Part shown: piece by piece, positions 1 through 5,655 of the stretch
Layout of the letters: every line of letters starts with the position of its first letter
Position numbering within the stretch: the stretch's first letter is position 1
Source: Thermodesulfobacteriota bacterium
Lineage (GTDB): Bacteria; Desulfobacterota; Dissulfuribacteria; Dissulfuribacterales; UBA3076
Reading direction: 5' to 3'
DNA: 8,323 nt
NCBI GenBank assembly: GCA_003645605.1
Contig: QNAY01000047.1
Span: 1 to 8,323 of the forward strand
Made by a program: the position numbers and the translations under genes
The notes under the pieces: generated by a model
What the model was told of the DNA's origin: nothing
The model's database searches: none
The model's input: the letters and a program-made list of their open reading frames with translations, nothing else

Positions 1-5
1 ATGTA

Positions 6-20
6 AGAGGTGCTAAACTG
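6..20 (+). promoter_or_regulatory. Shine-Dalgarno site and CTG start of the radical SAM gene
   Basis: AGAGG at 6-10 lies 7 bases before CTG at 18-20. Reading from this CTG gives (M)KLAIVSLPC, the usual opening strand of B12-binding radical SAM proteins. A second CTG at 24 has poorer spacing (13 bases). The TAA at 4-6, in another frame, may be the end of an upstream gene, but this cannot be shown here. Confidence 0.5.
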
Positions 21-1697
21 AAACTGGCTATTGTTTCCCTGCCTTGTATGAGGCCCACCAGTCCTCCTCTTGGGCCTGCCGTTCTGTTGTCATATCTGAA
101 GAGAAGTTCGCCGGATATAGATGTCAGGGCCTTTGATCTGAATCTGCTCTATTACGACAGAATCCTGGATGATCTGAGTAAGGAGAGCTTTAAAATTCGT
201 CTCTATAACTGGGATGAAAAGACCACAGCTCAAAAAATTGGCCAGGCAGTGGATTTTCTGAAGCATGGGACACTGGAAAAATTCGACCTGAAGCTATACC
301 ATCATTATATCACGATTTTTTTGAGCTTTGAGAGCATCTTTAACGCATTTATGTCTGAAATGGCAACAAGGCATCTAATAGGACTCTCCGTGCCCGACAG
401 GGTGAAGATATTTTTTGAGGATCTCGTCAATACGGTCCTGGATTATGGCCCGGACCTGGTTGGTCTTTCGGTCCTTTTCAATAGCCAAACTGTTTTTGCC
501 CTGCTCATGGCCTCTTTGATTAAAGAAAAAAAGGAAATAAAGATTGTTTTGGGCGGGGCCAAACTCGGGGTCATGCGTTATCCGGAGAGACTTTTCAAGG
601 AGCCCTGGGTCTTCAGTACTAAGGACAAGACAAGGCAATTGGAATTTGGGCAATATGTTGATTTTCTTATTCCAGGGGAAGGGGAGAAGGCATTACTCGA
701 TCTTTGCATGGTTCAAGATAAGAAAGACCTGGCCGAGGTACCCAATCTTATTTATATGAAAGATCAGGAGGTCAAAACAAATCCGCCCCATGTCATTTAC
801 GACCTCGAACAGATACCTGAGCCGGATTTTAGCGATTTCCGGCTGGATGGATACATAGGTCCTGAAGTAGTCTTGCCTTTCCTGAGTTCAAGGGGATGTC
901 CCTGGGGAAGATGCACATTCTGTACACATCATCATTCTTACTTACTCTATCGAGAGCTTGAAATTAAGGAATGTCTGAAGCAGATAAGACACCTGAAAGA
1001 ACATTATGGAGTGCGGTTTCTTAATTTTTATGATGAGATGATCCCTCCGGACCGTTTCAGAGACCTGGCACAGGCAATAATTAATGAAGGAATAGATATC
1101 TCCTACGCGGCATATGCCAAACCCATAAGAGAATTTGATGCTGATCTCCTTAAGCTGATTCACCGGTCCGGAGGGCGTGTAATTATGTGGGGCGTGGAGT
1201 CGGCCAGCCAGCGGGTCCTTAACCTTATGAGAAAGGGGACAAGGATCAAAGAAGCGGAGAAGGTCCTTCAAGATGCCGGGCATGCAGGTCTTATGAACCT
1301 GATATTCATAATGTTTGGTTTTCCCACTGAGACAGAGGCGGAATTTAATGAGACCTTGAATTTTCTCAATAAAAACAAGGATTGCATACATGCCCTGTCC
1401 AAAGGCAAGTTCGTCCTGTCAGAAGGTTCTCTTATCCAGAAAAAACCTGAAAAATTTGCAATTACTGAAATCCGGGGGGCTGCGGAATCAAAAGTCTATA
1501 ACAGGGTTTTCGATTATCAGGTCTCAAAAGGGCTTGGTCCAAAGGATGTGTCGGCCTTGTACGAAAAAAACATTAAACATTTGGAATCCATTGGATTCAC
1601 TCCTCGTTTCGGGGCTTATCGGGAGCACCTTCTGGCATATGCCGCATTAAGAGATACGGGGAGCGAGACGGAAAATTCCGATCTTGGATTGATATAG
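18..1697 (+). CDS. B12-binding domain radical SAM protein, substrate unknown
   Basis: The protein has the layout of cobalamin-binding radical SAM enzymes (often methyltransferases or ring-forming enzymes), which use S-adenosylmethionine, a 4Fe-4S cluster and usually a corrinoid. Starting at CTG 18 it has 559 residues. The N-terminal Rossmann-like B12 domain shows KLAIVSLP (2-9), PPLGPAVLLSYL (16-27), PDLVGLSV (145-152), VLGG (177-180) and PGEGE (219-223). The radical SAM core follows, with cysteines at 294, 299 and 302 in GCPWGRCTFC, then WGVESAS (391-397) and GFPTET (434-439). The cysteine spacing is CX4CX2C rather than the usual CX3CX2C. The first standard start, ATG 48, would remove the first beta strand of the B12 domain. 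CTG 18 restores it and sits 7 bases after AGAGG. The frame is open to the left edge, so a start outside the window cannot be excluded. No neighbouring gene suggests a substrate. The family call is strong; the reaction is unknown. Confidence 0.9.
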   Translation: MKLAIVSLPCMRPTSPPLGPAVLLSYLKRSSPDIDVRAFDLNLLYYDRILDDLSKESFKIRLYNWDEKTTAQKIGQAVDFLKHGTLEKFDLKLYHHYITIFLSFESIFNAFMSEMATRHLIGLSVPDRVKIFFEDLVNTVLDYGPDLVGLSVLFNSQTVFALLMASLIKEKKEIKIVLGGAKLGVMRYPERLFKEPWVFSTKDKTRQLEFGQYVDFLIPGEGEKALLDLCMVQDKKDLAEVPNLIYMKDQEVKTNPPHVIYDLEQIPEPDFSDFRLDGYIGPEVVLPFLSSRGCPWGRCTFCTHHHSYLLYRELEIKECLKQIRHLKEHYGVRFLNFYDEMIPPDRFRDLAQAIINEGIDISYAAYAKPIREFDADLLKLIHRSGGRVIMWGVESASQRVLNLMRKGTRIKEAEKVLQDAGHAGLMNLIFIMFGFPTETEAEFNETLNFLNKNKDCIHALSKGKFVLSEGSLIQKKPEKFAITEIRGAAESKVYNRVFDYQVSKGLGPKDVSALYEKNIKHLESIGFTPRFGAYREHLLAYAALRDTGSETENSDLGLI

Positions 1698-1731
1698 CAT
1701 GAGAGATGCTTGTTGATCATTATGTGTGGGC

Positions 1732-1786
1732 GTTCACAGGTTCAGAGTTCTCCGTTCAGGGTTACCTTTCATGTAGCCGTTCACGG
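1732..1786 (+). repeat. Cluster of GTTCA(C/G)(A/G)G 8-mers
   Basis: Four copies of an 8-base word lie in this spacer: GTTCACAG (1732), GTTCAGAG (1740), GTTCAGGG (1754) and GTTCACGG (1779). Two more occur in the spacer after hflX: GTTCACAG at 5496 and the reverse complement CCGTGAAC at 5633. Longer matches link the two spacers: GCGTTCACAGG is identical at 1730-1740 and 5494-5504, and CCGTTCACGG at 1777-1786 is the exact reverse complement of 5633-5642. I read this as debris of an interspersed intergenic repeat family. The function is unknown. Confidence 0.55.
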
Positions 1787-1814
1787 CTTGAAACTTGAAA
1801 TTGGAAAATAGAAA
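1787..1814 (+). repeat. 7-bp tandem repeat, consensus NNNGAAA
   Basis: Four contiguous heptads can be read: CTTGAAA (1787), CTTGAAA (1794), TTGGAAA (1801) and ATAGAAA (1808). The next seven bases (TTTGGGA) break the pattern. The array runs straight into the helicase remnant, so the first residues of that reading frame are translated repeat rather than protein homology. Similar short tandem arrays of 7-bp units are known in bacterial spacers, for example the STRR repeats of cyanobacteria. Confidence 0.6.
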
Positions 1815-2025
1815 TTTGGGAGAGACAAAACGAGTTTACGAGAAGGACAATCCCGATGCCAAAATACAAAATTTCAAGGGACTTAAAAACAGATGTATCA
1901 TCATAGTTGATCTTGATGCGCCCCAGAAAGAAACTGATAATTTGTCACTTTTATATGTAGGTATGAGTAGAGCAGTAGGGAATCTTTCACTGATTTTGCG
2001 TAAAGCATCTCATCTGTACAATTGA
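1795..2025 (+). pseudogene. Remnant of the C-terminal end of a UvrD/Rep-like helicase
   Basis: The 76-codon frame ends in a pattern typical of the last motifs of superfamily I helicases: IQNFKGLKNRCIIIVDLD followed by LSLLYVGMSRA. In intact proteins this region includes motif VI and lies after several hundred residues of ATPase core. Here there is no Walker A, no motif II and no room upstream, because the radical SAM gene ends about 100 bases earlier. A TGA at 1789-1791 and a tandem repeat precede the homologous part, which starts near codon 12 (about 1828). The only usable start is a TTG inside the repeat, with no good Shine-Dalgarno site. The stretch is more AT-rich than its neighbours. I therefore read it as a truncated, probably untranslated relic of a lost or transferred gene. 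A functional small protein is possible but unlikely. Confidence 0.65.
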
Positions 2026-2068
2026 AGTCGCTGCCAAACTTCTGGAGATGCTGAACGGTGAAGCAGAA

Positions 2069-2926
2069 TCATATCTCACCCGCCCTGAGCAACTGTATAA
2101 CCCGTTCCAGGTCCTGGGCGGAACGATAGCGTATTTCCAGCCTGCCGCCCCTTTTGGTCTGCACTATTTTTACTTTAGAACCAAGCCTGCGAGTCAGGTC
2201 TTCGCAAAGATTAATGATGTCAGGATCTTCCCTGCGCACTCTCGCACCCGGCCTTTTTCCTTTAGCTAATCGACGGGCCAGGGCCTCTGCCTGTCGTACG
2301 GAAAGATCTGTTTTTATTATTTGGTCTCTTAACTCCTTTTGGCTTTCAGGATCTTCCAACATCAAAATGGCCCGGGCATGGCCCATACTGAGCCGACCAT
2401 CAAGCAGGTCGGCCTGAGCATAGTCCGGTAATTGGAGAAGCCTCAGAAAGTTGGCCACTGTGGACCTTTCCCTTCCTACCCTTGAGGCCACCTGGGACTG
2501 TGTAAGCCCCAGCTCATCTATAAGCCTGCTATAGGCCAGGGCCTCTTCAAGGGGATTCAGGTCCTCTCTCTGGATATTCTCAACCAGCGCCAGCTCAAGA
2601 AGCTCGTCAGGGCTCACGTCCTTTATGACAACAGGGACCGCCTTAAGCCCGGCCTTTTGGGCCGCCCTCCACCTCCTTTCGCCGACTATCAGCTCATAAA
2701 CACCGTCAACCTCCCAAACCACCAAGGGCTGAAGGATACCCTTCTCCTTGATGGATTTGGCAAGGCATTCAAGGGAATCATGATCTATATGCTTTCGTGG
2801 CTGATCGGGATTTGGCCGTATCTTTTCTATGGGACAAAGGAAAAATCCGGGACTCTCTAAGTCATATATGTTTTCTGTAGAAAGAAGGGCTCCAAGCCCT
2901 TTGCCTAATCCCCCCTTGAGCTTCAT
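2069..2926 (-). CDS. parB: ParB/Spo0J family chromosome partition protein
   Basis: ParB is a CTP-dependent DNA clamp that loads at parS sites and spreads, marking the origin region for segregation by ParA. The 285-residue protein has the full family layout. It has a GLGKGLGALL tail (6-15) of the type that contacts ParA, then the N-terminal CTPase domain with PNPDQPRK (38-45), GERRWRAAQKAG (82-93) and ENIQREDLNP (116-125). A helix-turn-helix follows at about 142-162 (TQSQVASRVGRERSTVANFL), and a short C-terminal dimerisation domain covers about 236-285. Length is normal. The ATG overlaps the parA stop as ATGA, and a strong AAAGGAGGT lies just upstream inside parA, so translation is probably coupled. 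All key motifs look intact. The downstream side borders the helicase relic, with no obvious terminator in the 43 bases between. Confidence 0.96.
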   Translation of the reverse strand: MKLKGGLGKGLGALLSTENIYDLESPGFFLCPIEKIRPNPDQPRKHIDHDSLECLAKSIKEKGILQPLVVWEVDGVYELIVGERRWRAAQKAGLKAVPVVIKDVSPDELLELALVENIQREDLNPLEEALAYSRLIDELGLTQSQVASRVGRERSTVANFLRLLQLPDYAQADLLDGRLSMGHARAILMLEDPESQKELRDQIIKTDLSVRQAEALARRLAKGKRPGARVRREDPDIINLCEDLTRRLGSKVKIVQTKRGGRLEIRYRSAQDLERVIQLLRAGEI

Positions 2927-3714
2927 CGTGACCTCCTTTGGCAGCCCAGGAACTCGCGGGCCAGGGCCAGGTAACTCTCTGCTCCCTTGGATCTCGGTTC
3001 GTATGAAAATATCGGCTTCCCATGACTCGGACTCTCACCTAATCTTACGTTTCTGGGAATAGTAGTCTTGTAAACCAAGTCCCTGAAATGTGTTCGCACC
3101 TCACGCGCGACCTGAAATGCAAGACGAATGCGGTAATCGTACATGGTGAGCAATAGGCCTTCAATATGGAGCGTGGGATTGAAGTTATGTTTCACGAGCC
3201 TTATAATCTTTATTAACTGACTCAAGCCCTCAAGGGCATAATATTCACATTGCATAGGAATAATTACGGAATTGGAAGCGCTCAGGGCATTTACGGTTAT
3301 CAGCCCCAGAGAGGGGGGACAGTCCAATATTATATAATCAAAGGAACTCAAAGGAGCTAAAAGTTCCTTCAGTACGCCCTCCCTGTTTTTACGTCCTGCC
3401 AGGTCCACATCTATTCCCACCAGGTCCATATTTGAAGGAATAATGGAAAGATTCGCAACAGATGTGGGCTGTATCACTTCGACCGTGCCGGCCAAACCAA
3501 GTATGACATGGTAGAGATGTCTATCCGGCCCCTTTGGGGCAACTCCAAGACCGCTGGAAGCGTTTCCCTGGGCATCGCAATCTACAAGCAATATAGACCT
3601 CTTGAGAATGGCCAGACCTGCTGCCAGATTTACCGCAGTTGTGGTCTTGCCAACGCCACCTTTTTGGTTGGCTATACATATTATCTTGGTCTTTTGTAAG
3701 GGTGTTTTTTTCAT
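2923..3714 (-). CDS. parA: ParA/Soj family chromosome partition ATPase
   Basis: ParA is a deviant-Walker ATPase that binds DNA as an ATP dimer and pulls ParB-parS complexes apart. The 263-residue protein has the deviant Walker A KGGVGKTT (18-25, signature lysine K18, catalytic K23), Walker A' DCDAQGN (45-51) and Walker B LDCPPSLG (130-137). The length and absence of an N-terminal helix-turn-helix fit the short chromosomal Soj type rather than the long plasmid P1 type. It is the first gene of a two-gene operon and shares 4 bases with parB. The start ATG at 3714 gives ten residues before the first strand, as usual for the family. However, no Shine-Dalgarno sequence is visible upstream (TTTCATGTAAAAATA). 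No better start exists, so poor initiation or a very short leader may be real. The gene is divergent from hflX. Confidence 0.96.
   Translation of the reverse strand: MKKTPLQKTKIICIANQKGGVGKTTTAVNLAAGLAILKRSILLVDCDAQGNASSGLGVAPKGPDRHLYHVILGLAGTVEVIQPTSVANLSIIPSNMDLVGIDVDLAGRKNREGVLKELLAPLSSFDYIILDCPPSLGLITVNALSASNSVIIPMQCEYYALEGLSQLIKIIRLVKHNFNPTLHIEGLLLTMYDYRIRLAFQVAREVRTHFRDLVYKTTIPRNVRLGESPSHGKPIFSYEPRSKGAESYLALAREFLGCQRRSR
2931..2939 (-). promoter_or_regulatory. Shine-Dalgarno site of parB inside the parA 3' end
   Basis: The minus strand reads AAAGGAGGT here, nearly a perfect anti-16S match, with its GGAGG core 5 bases before the parB ATG (2926-2924). It fixes the parB start and suggests that ParB is made efficiently even though parA itself shows no clear ribosome binding site. 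Confidence 0.8.
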
Positions 3715-3716
3715 TA

Positions 3717-3730
3717 TTTTTACATGAAAC
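3717..3730. promoter_or_regulatory. Degenerate parS-like palindrome before parA
   Basis: On the minus strand the sequence is GTTTCATGTAAAAA. It matches 11 of 14 bases of the ParB site core GTTTCACGTGAAAC, with one half-site (GTTTCA) intact. It lies 2 bases upstream of the parA start codon. A site here could let ParB repress its own operon, but three mismatches, including both bases flanking the central GT, make binding uncertain. Confidence 0.25.
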
Positions 3731-3734
3731 CAAC

Positions 3735-3745
3735 TTTATACTATA
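3735..3745 (-). promoter_or_regulatory. Possible -10 element for parAB
   Basis: The minus strand contains overlapping -10-like hexamers, TATAGT (3745-3740) and TATAAA (3740-3735), about 20-25 bases before the parA ATG. No convincing -35 hexamer lies at 16-18 bases upstream; that region is occupied by the inverted heptads. The call rests on position and AT content only. Confidence 0.25.
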
Positions 3746-3835
3746 TTTGAGCTATTAGCCTTTAGCTTGATGAACCATTTTTCAAAGCTAAACGCTAACA
3801 CCTAAACGCTAATGGCTAACAGCTAATCGCTCAAC
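3746..3835. repeat. Heptad array: three inverted and seven direct GCTAANN units
   Basis: Three inverted units (NNTTAGC type) occupy 3746-3766: TTTGAGC, TATTAGC, CTTTAGC. After a 20-base spacer, seven direct units run without a gap from 3787 to 3835: GCTAAAC, GCTAACA, CCTAAAC, GCTAATG, GCTAACA, GCTAATC, GCTCAAC. An 11-base stretch (CTAAACGCTAA) is exactly repeated at 3788-3798 and 3802-3812. The ends form an inverted repeat: 3747-3759 pairs with 3822-3834 at 12 of 13 positions. The array fills most of the space between the two divergent genes and could fold as a long hairpin or be bound by a protein. The function is unknown. Confidence 0.75.
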
Positions 3836-3842
3836 TTCATAT

Positions 3843-3848
3843 TATAAT
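3843..3848 (+). promoter_or_regulatory. Possible -10 element (TATAAT) for hflX
   Basis: A perfect TATAAT sits here, but the bases 16-18 upstream belong to the heptad array and do not resemble TTGACA. If used, transcription would begin around 3855, giving a leader of only about 15 bases that just includes the Shine-Dalgarno site. A promoter farther upstream is equally possible. Confidence 0.3.
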
Positions 3849-3855
3849 CGAATTT

Positions 3856-3872
3856 AGGAGGATTAAGCCATA
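3856..3872 (+). promoter_or_regulatory. Shine-Dalgarno site and ATA start of hflX
   Basis: AGGAGG at 3856-3861 is followed after 8 bases by ATA at 3870-3872. An in-frame TAA at 3864-3866 rules out any start further upstream. Family-like sequence (TKISGN, then GLERLFRR) begins immediately after the ATA, while the first TTG (3963) would delete it. ATA is a permitted but very rare bacterial start. ATT at 3879 is the next candidate but sits 17 bases from the Shine-Dalgarno site. Confidence 0.5.
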
Positions 3873-5486
3873 ACAAAAATTTCCGGCAACATAAAAGGCC
3901 TGACACATTCCGCGCGCCGGGGCCTTGAGCGCCTCTTCCGCAGAAAAACACCTCCCGACAAGTTGTTAACCCCTGAAATAGCAAGGACCTTGACTGAGAT
4001 CTCCGGCCCTATGGGCAGACAGGTCGGTGTCATAGTAAACCGAAAAGGTATAATACGCCACGTCATCCTTGGTGATCATCACAGTATATTGATACCGGAT
4101 ATAAGCTTTTACCGCAGGGGGTCTGGCCGCTTAAAGGGGTTGCGGTGTATTCATACCCATTTTAATAAAAAAGAAGGAATAAATACCGAGGACCTCTCGG
4201 ATCTAGCCCTGCTGAGATTGGATGCCATGGTAACTGTTGAGGTTAAAGACAACCTGCCGGGCCAAGTGTGTTTGGCCTACCTTCTGCCCCCCAATCCTGA
4301 AAACCAGCAATGGGAAATACTTACTTTCCGGCATCCCGGCGCTGTTGACCTGCCTTTTGGAGACTTCATTCAAGAACTTGAGACAGAAATACAGAAATCC
4401 CAGGACGGACTGTCCCCCAAGGAGACGGAAGAGCGTGCGATTCTGGTACATGCAAGCCAACATCCTCGCTTTGAGGCAGAACAATCTCTTGCAGAACTCG
4501 CGGAACTTGCCCGCTCATCCAATGTAGAGGTGTTGGAAAAGATCTGGCAGCGTGTTCCTCGCTATAATCCCGCACACCTGCTCGGCAAAGGGAAATTGAG
4601 GGAAATCCTGATGAAGGGCCTGTATCTGGGGGCCACCATGGTGATTTTTGACCAGGACCTCAGGGCTATACAGATGAACAATATTGCCGGGATGGTAGAT
4701 CTCAAAGTCATAGATCGCACTCAACTGATCCTGGACATCTTTGCGAGAAGGGCCCAAAGCAAAGAGGGAAAAATCCAAGTAGAACTGGCACAACTCCGCT
4801 ATCTGCTCCCAAGACTCCTGGGTCGTGGGACTGCCATGTCAAGGCTTATGGGAGGAATTGGAGGAAGGGGTCCTGGTGAAACCAAACTGGAAGAGGATCG
4901 CAGGAGGGTAAAGCAGCGTATCAGTTCTCTTGAGCGAGAACTAAAGGGCCTTTCCAGGGGAAGAAGAGAGAGAAGAAAGCGCAGGACCAAGGAAGGCCTC
5001 CCGGTGATTTCAATTATAGGCTACACCAATGCGGGCAAATCCACCCTTCTCAATCAACTCACAGGCAGCAAAGTCTTTGCTGAAAACCGACTCTTTGCAA
5101 CCCTTGATCCAACGACACGACGGATTGCTCTCCCCGAAGCAAAAAATGTATTGCTGGCAGATACAGTCGGCTTTATTCGACATATGCCAGAAGACCTCCG
5201 TGTGGCATTTAATGCCACCATGGAAGAATTGGAAGACGCGCATCTTTTCTTGCACGTAGTTGACGCAACCAGCCCGTATAAAAAAATGGAGATAATGGCA
5301 GTTGAACAAATTCTGAAAGAAATGGATCTGTTAACAACTCTAAGGATACTGGTCTATAATAAAATAGACTTGCTGGAAGAAGATACCTCTGCCTCCAATC
5401 CCGAAACGATTTATGTCTCTGCGGTAACCAAAGAGGGTATTGACAGACTTGTTGAGGTGTTGGTTAAGCGATTACCGAAACAATAA
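3870..5486 (+). CDS. hflX: GTPase HflX, long form with N-terminal extension
   Basis: HflX is a translational GTPase that binds the ribosomal E/A-site region and can split stalled or hibernating 70S ribosomes, often under heat or other stress. Starting at ATA 3870 the protein has 538 residues, against about 426 in E. coli. The extra part is an N-terminal domain of about 185 residues, with TKISGN (2-7), GLERLFRR and RQVGVIVNRKG, a form I associate with Deltaproteobacteria. The HflX-specific N-domain follows (from about 189, RAILV; then LLGKGKLREI), then the linker GGIGGRGPGETKLEEDRRR. The G domain has G1 GYTNAGKS (384-391), G3 DTVGF (431-435), G4 NKID (497-500) and a G5-like SAV near the end. 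All nucleotide-binding motifs are intact. The gene stands alone, divergent from parAB and convergent with the glycan genes. Its TAA is the first contact with a large palindrome that may end transcription. Confidence 0.95.
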   Translation: MTKISGNIKGLTHSARRGLERLFRRKTPPDKLLTPEIARTLTEISGPMGRQVGVIVNRKGIIRHVILGDHHSILIPDISFYRRGSGRLKGLRCIHTHFNKKEGINTEDLSDLALLRLDAMVTVEVKDNLPGQVCLAYLLPPNPENQQWEILTFRHPGAVDLPFGDFIQELETEIQKSQDGLSPKETEERAILVHASQHPRFEAEQSLAELAELARSSNVEVLEKIWQRVPRYNPAHLLGKGKLREILMKGLYLGATMVIFDQDLRAIQMNNIAGMVDLKVIDRTQLILDIFARRAQSKEGKIQVELAQLRYLLPRLLGRGTAMSRLMGGIGGRGPGETKLEEDRRRVKQRISSLERELKGLSRGRRERRKRRTKEGLPVISIIGYTNAGKSTLLNQLTGSKVFAENRLFATLDPTTRRIALPEAKNVLLADTVGFIRHMPEDLRVAFNATMEELEDAHLFLHVVDATSPYKKMEIMAVEQILKEMDLLTTLRILVYNKIDLLEEDTSASNPETIYVSAVTKEGIDRLVEVLVKRLPKQ

Positions 5487-5603
5487 GCTGTAAGCGTTCA
5501 CAGGGCACCGCATCTGCTTTGTTGCCGGGCACTTGAAGTACAGGGAGTACGTCTGCGTACCCGTACGCCTCGCATCTGCAGCACCCTGTAAACGCTTACA
5601 GCT
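5486..5603. repeat. 118-bp imperfect palindrome between convergent genes
   Basis: The outer arms (5486-5505 and 5584-5603) are complementary at 19 of 20 positions, with one C-A mismatch. Inside them GCATCTGC occurs on both sides (5510-5517 and 5572-5579); the two copies pair at 6 of 8 positions. A central stem pairs the CCGGGCACTTGAAGTAC side with GTACGTCTGCGTACCCG around a short AGGGA loop. The whole piece could form one long branched hairpin. No run of T follows it, so it is not a textbook terminator, but it could end or stabilise transcripts from both sides. The nested structure and odd core suggest a mobile or interspersed palindromic element of the REP/MITE kind. Confidence 0.7.
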
Positions 5604-5611
5604 CGGTGTGC

Positions 5612-5647
5612 GGTAAAACGGGCGTTGTAATCCCGTGAACGGTTACC
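5612..5647. repeat. Second hairpin next to the acyltransferase 3' end
   Basis: GGTAA (5612-5616) pairs with TTACC (5643-5647), and inside it ACGGG (5618-5622) pairs with CCCGT (5632-5636). The right side carries CCGTGAACGG, the reverse complement of a word in the 1732-1786 repeat cluster. It lies 8 bases beyond the acyltransferase stop on that gene's downstream side. It may act as a weak terminator, but no U tract follows on either strand. Confidence 0.45.
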
Positions 5648-5655
5648 AATAAGGT

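Noticed and set aside
942..1391. Long open frame on the minus strand (149 codons)
   Set aside because: It runs opposite the radical SAM gene, resembles no family, and overlaps that gene's conserved core entirely.
1694..1711. Small hairpin AGCAT-GAGAG-ATGCT at the radical SAM stop
   Set aside because: Only 5 base pairs and no following T run; too weak to call a terminator.
3746..3835. CRISPR array reading of the heptads
   Set aside because: The units are 7 bp with no spacers; CRISPR repeats are far longer and separated by unique sequence.
3963..3965. TTG as the start of hflX
   Set aside because: It would cut off family-like residues and has no Shine-Dalgarno site, whereas ATA 3870 has a perfect one.
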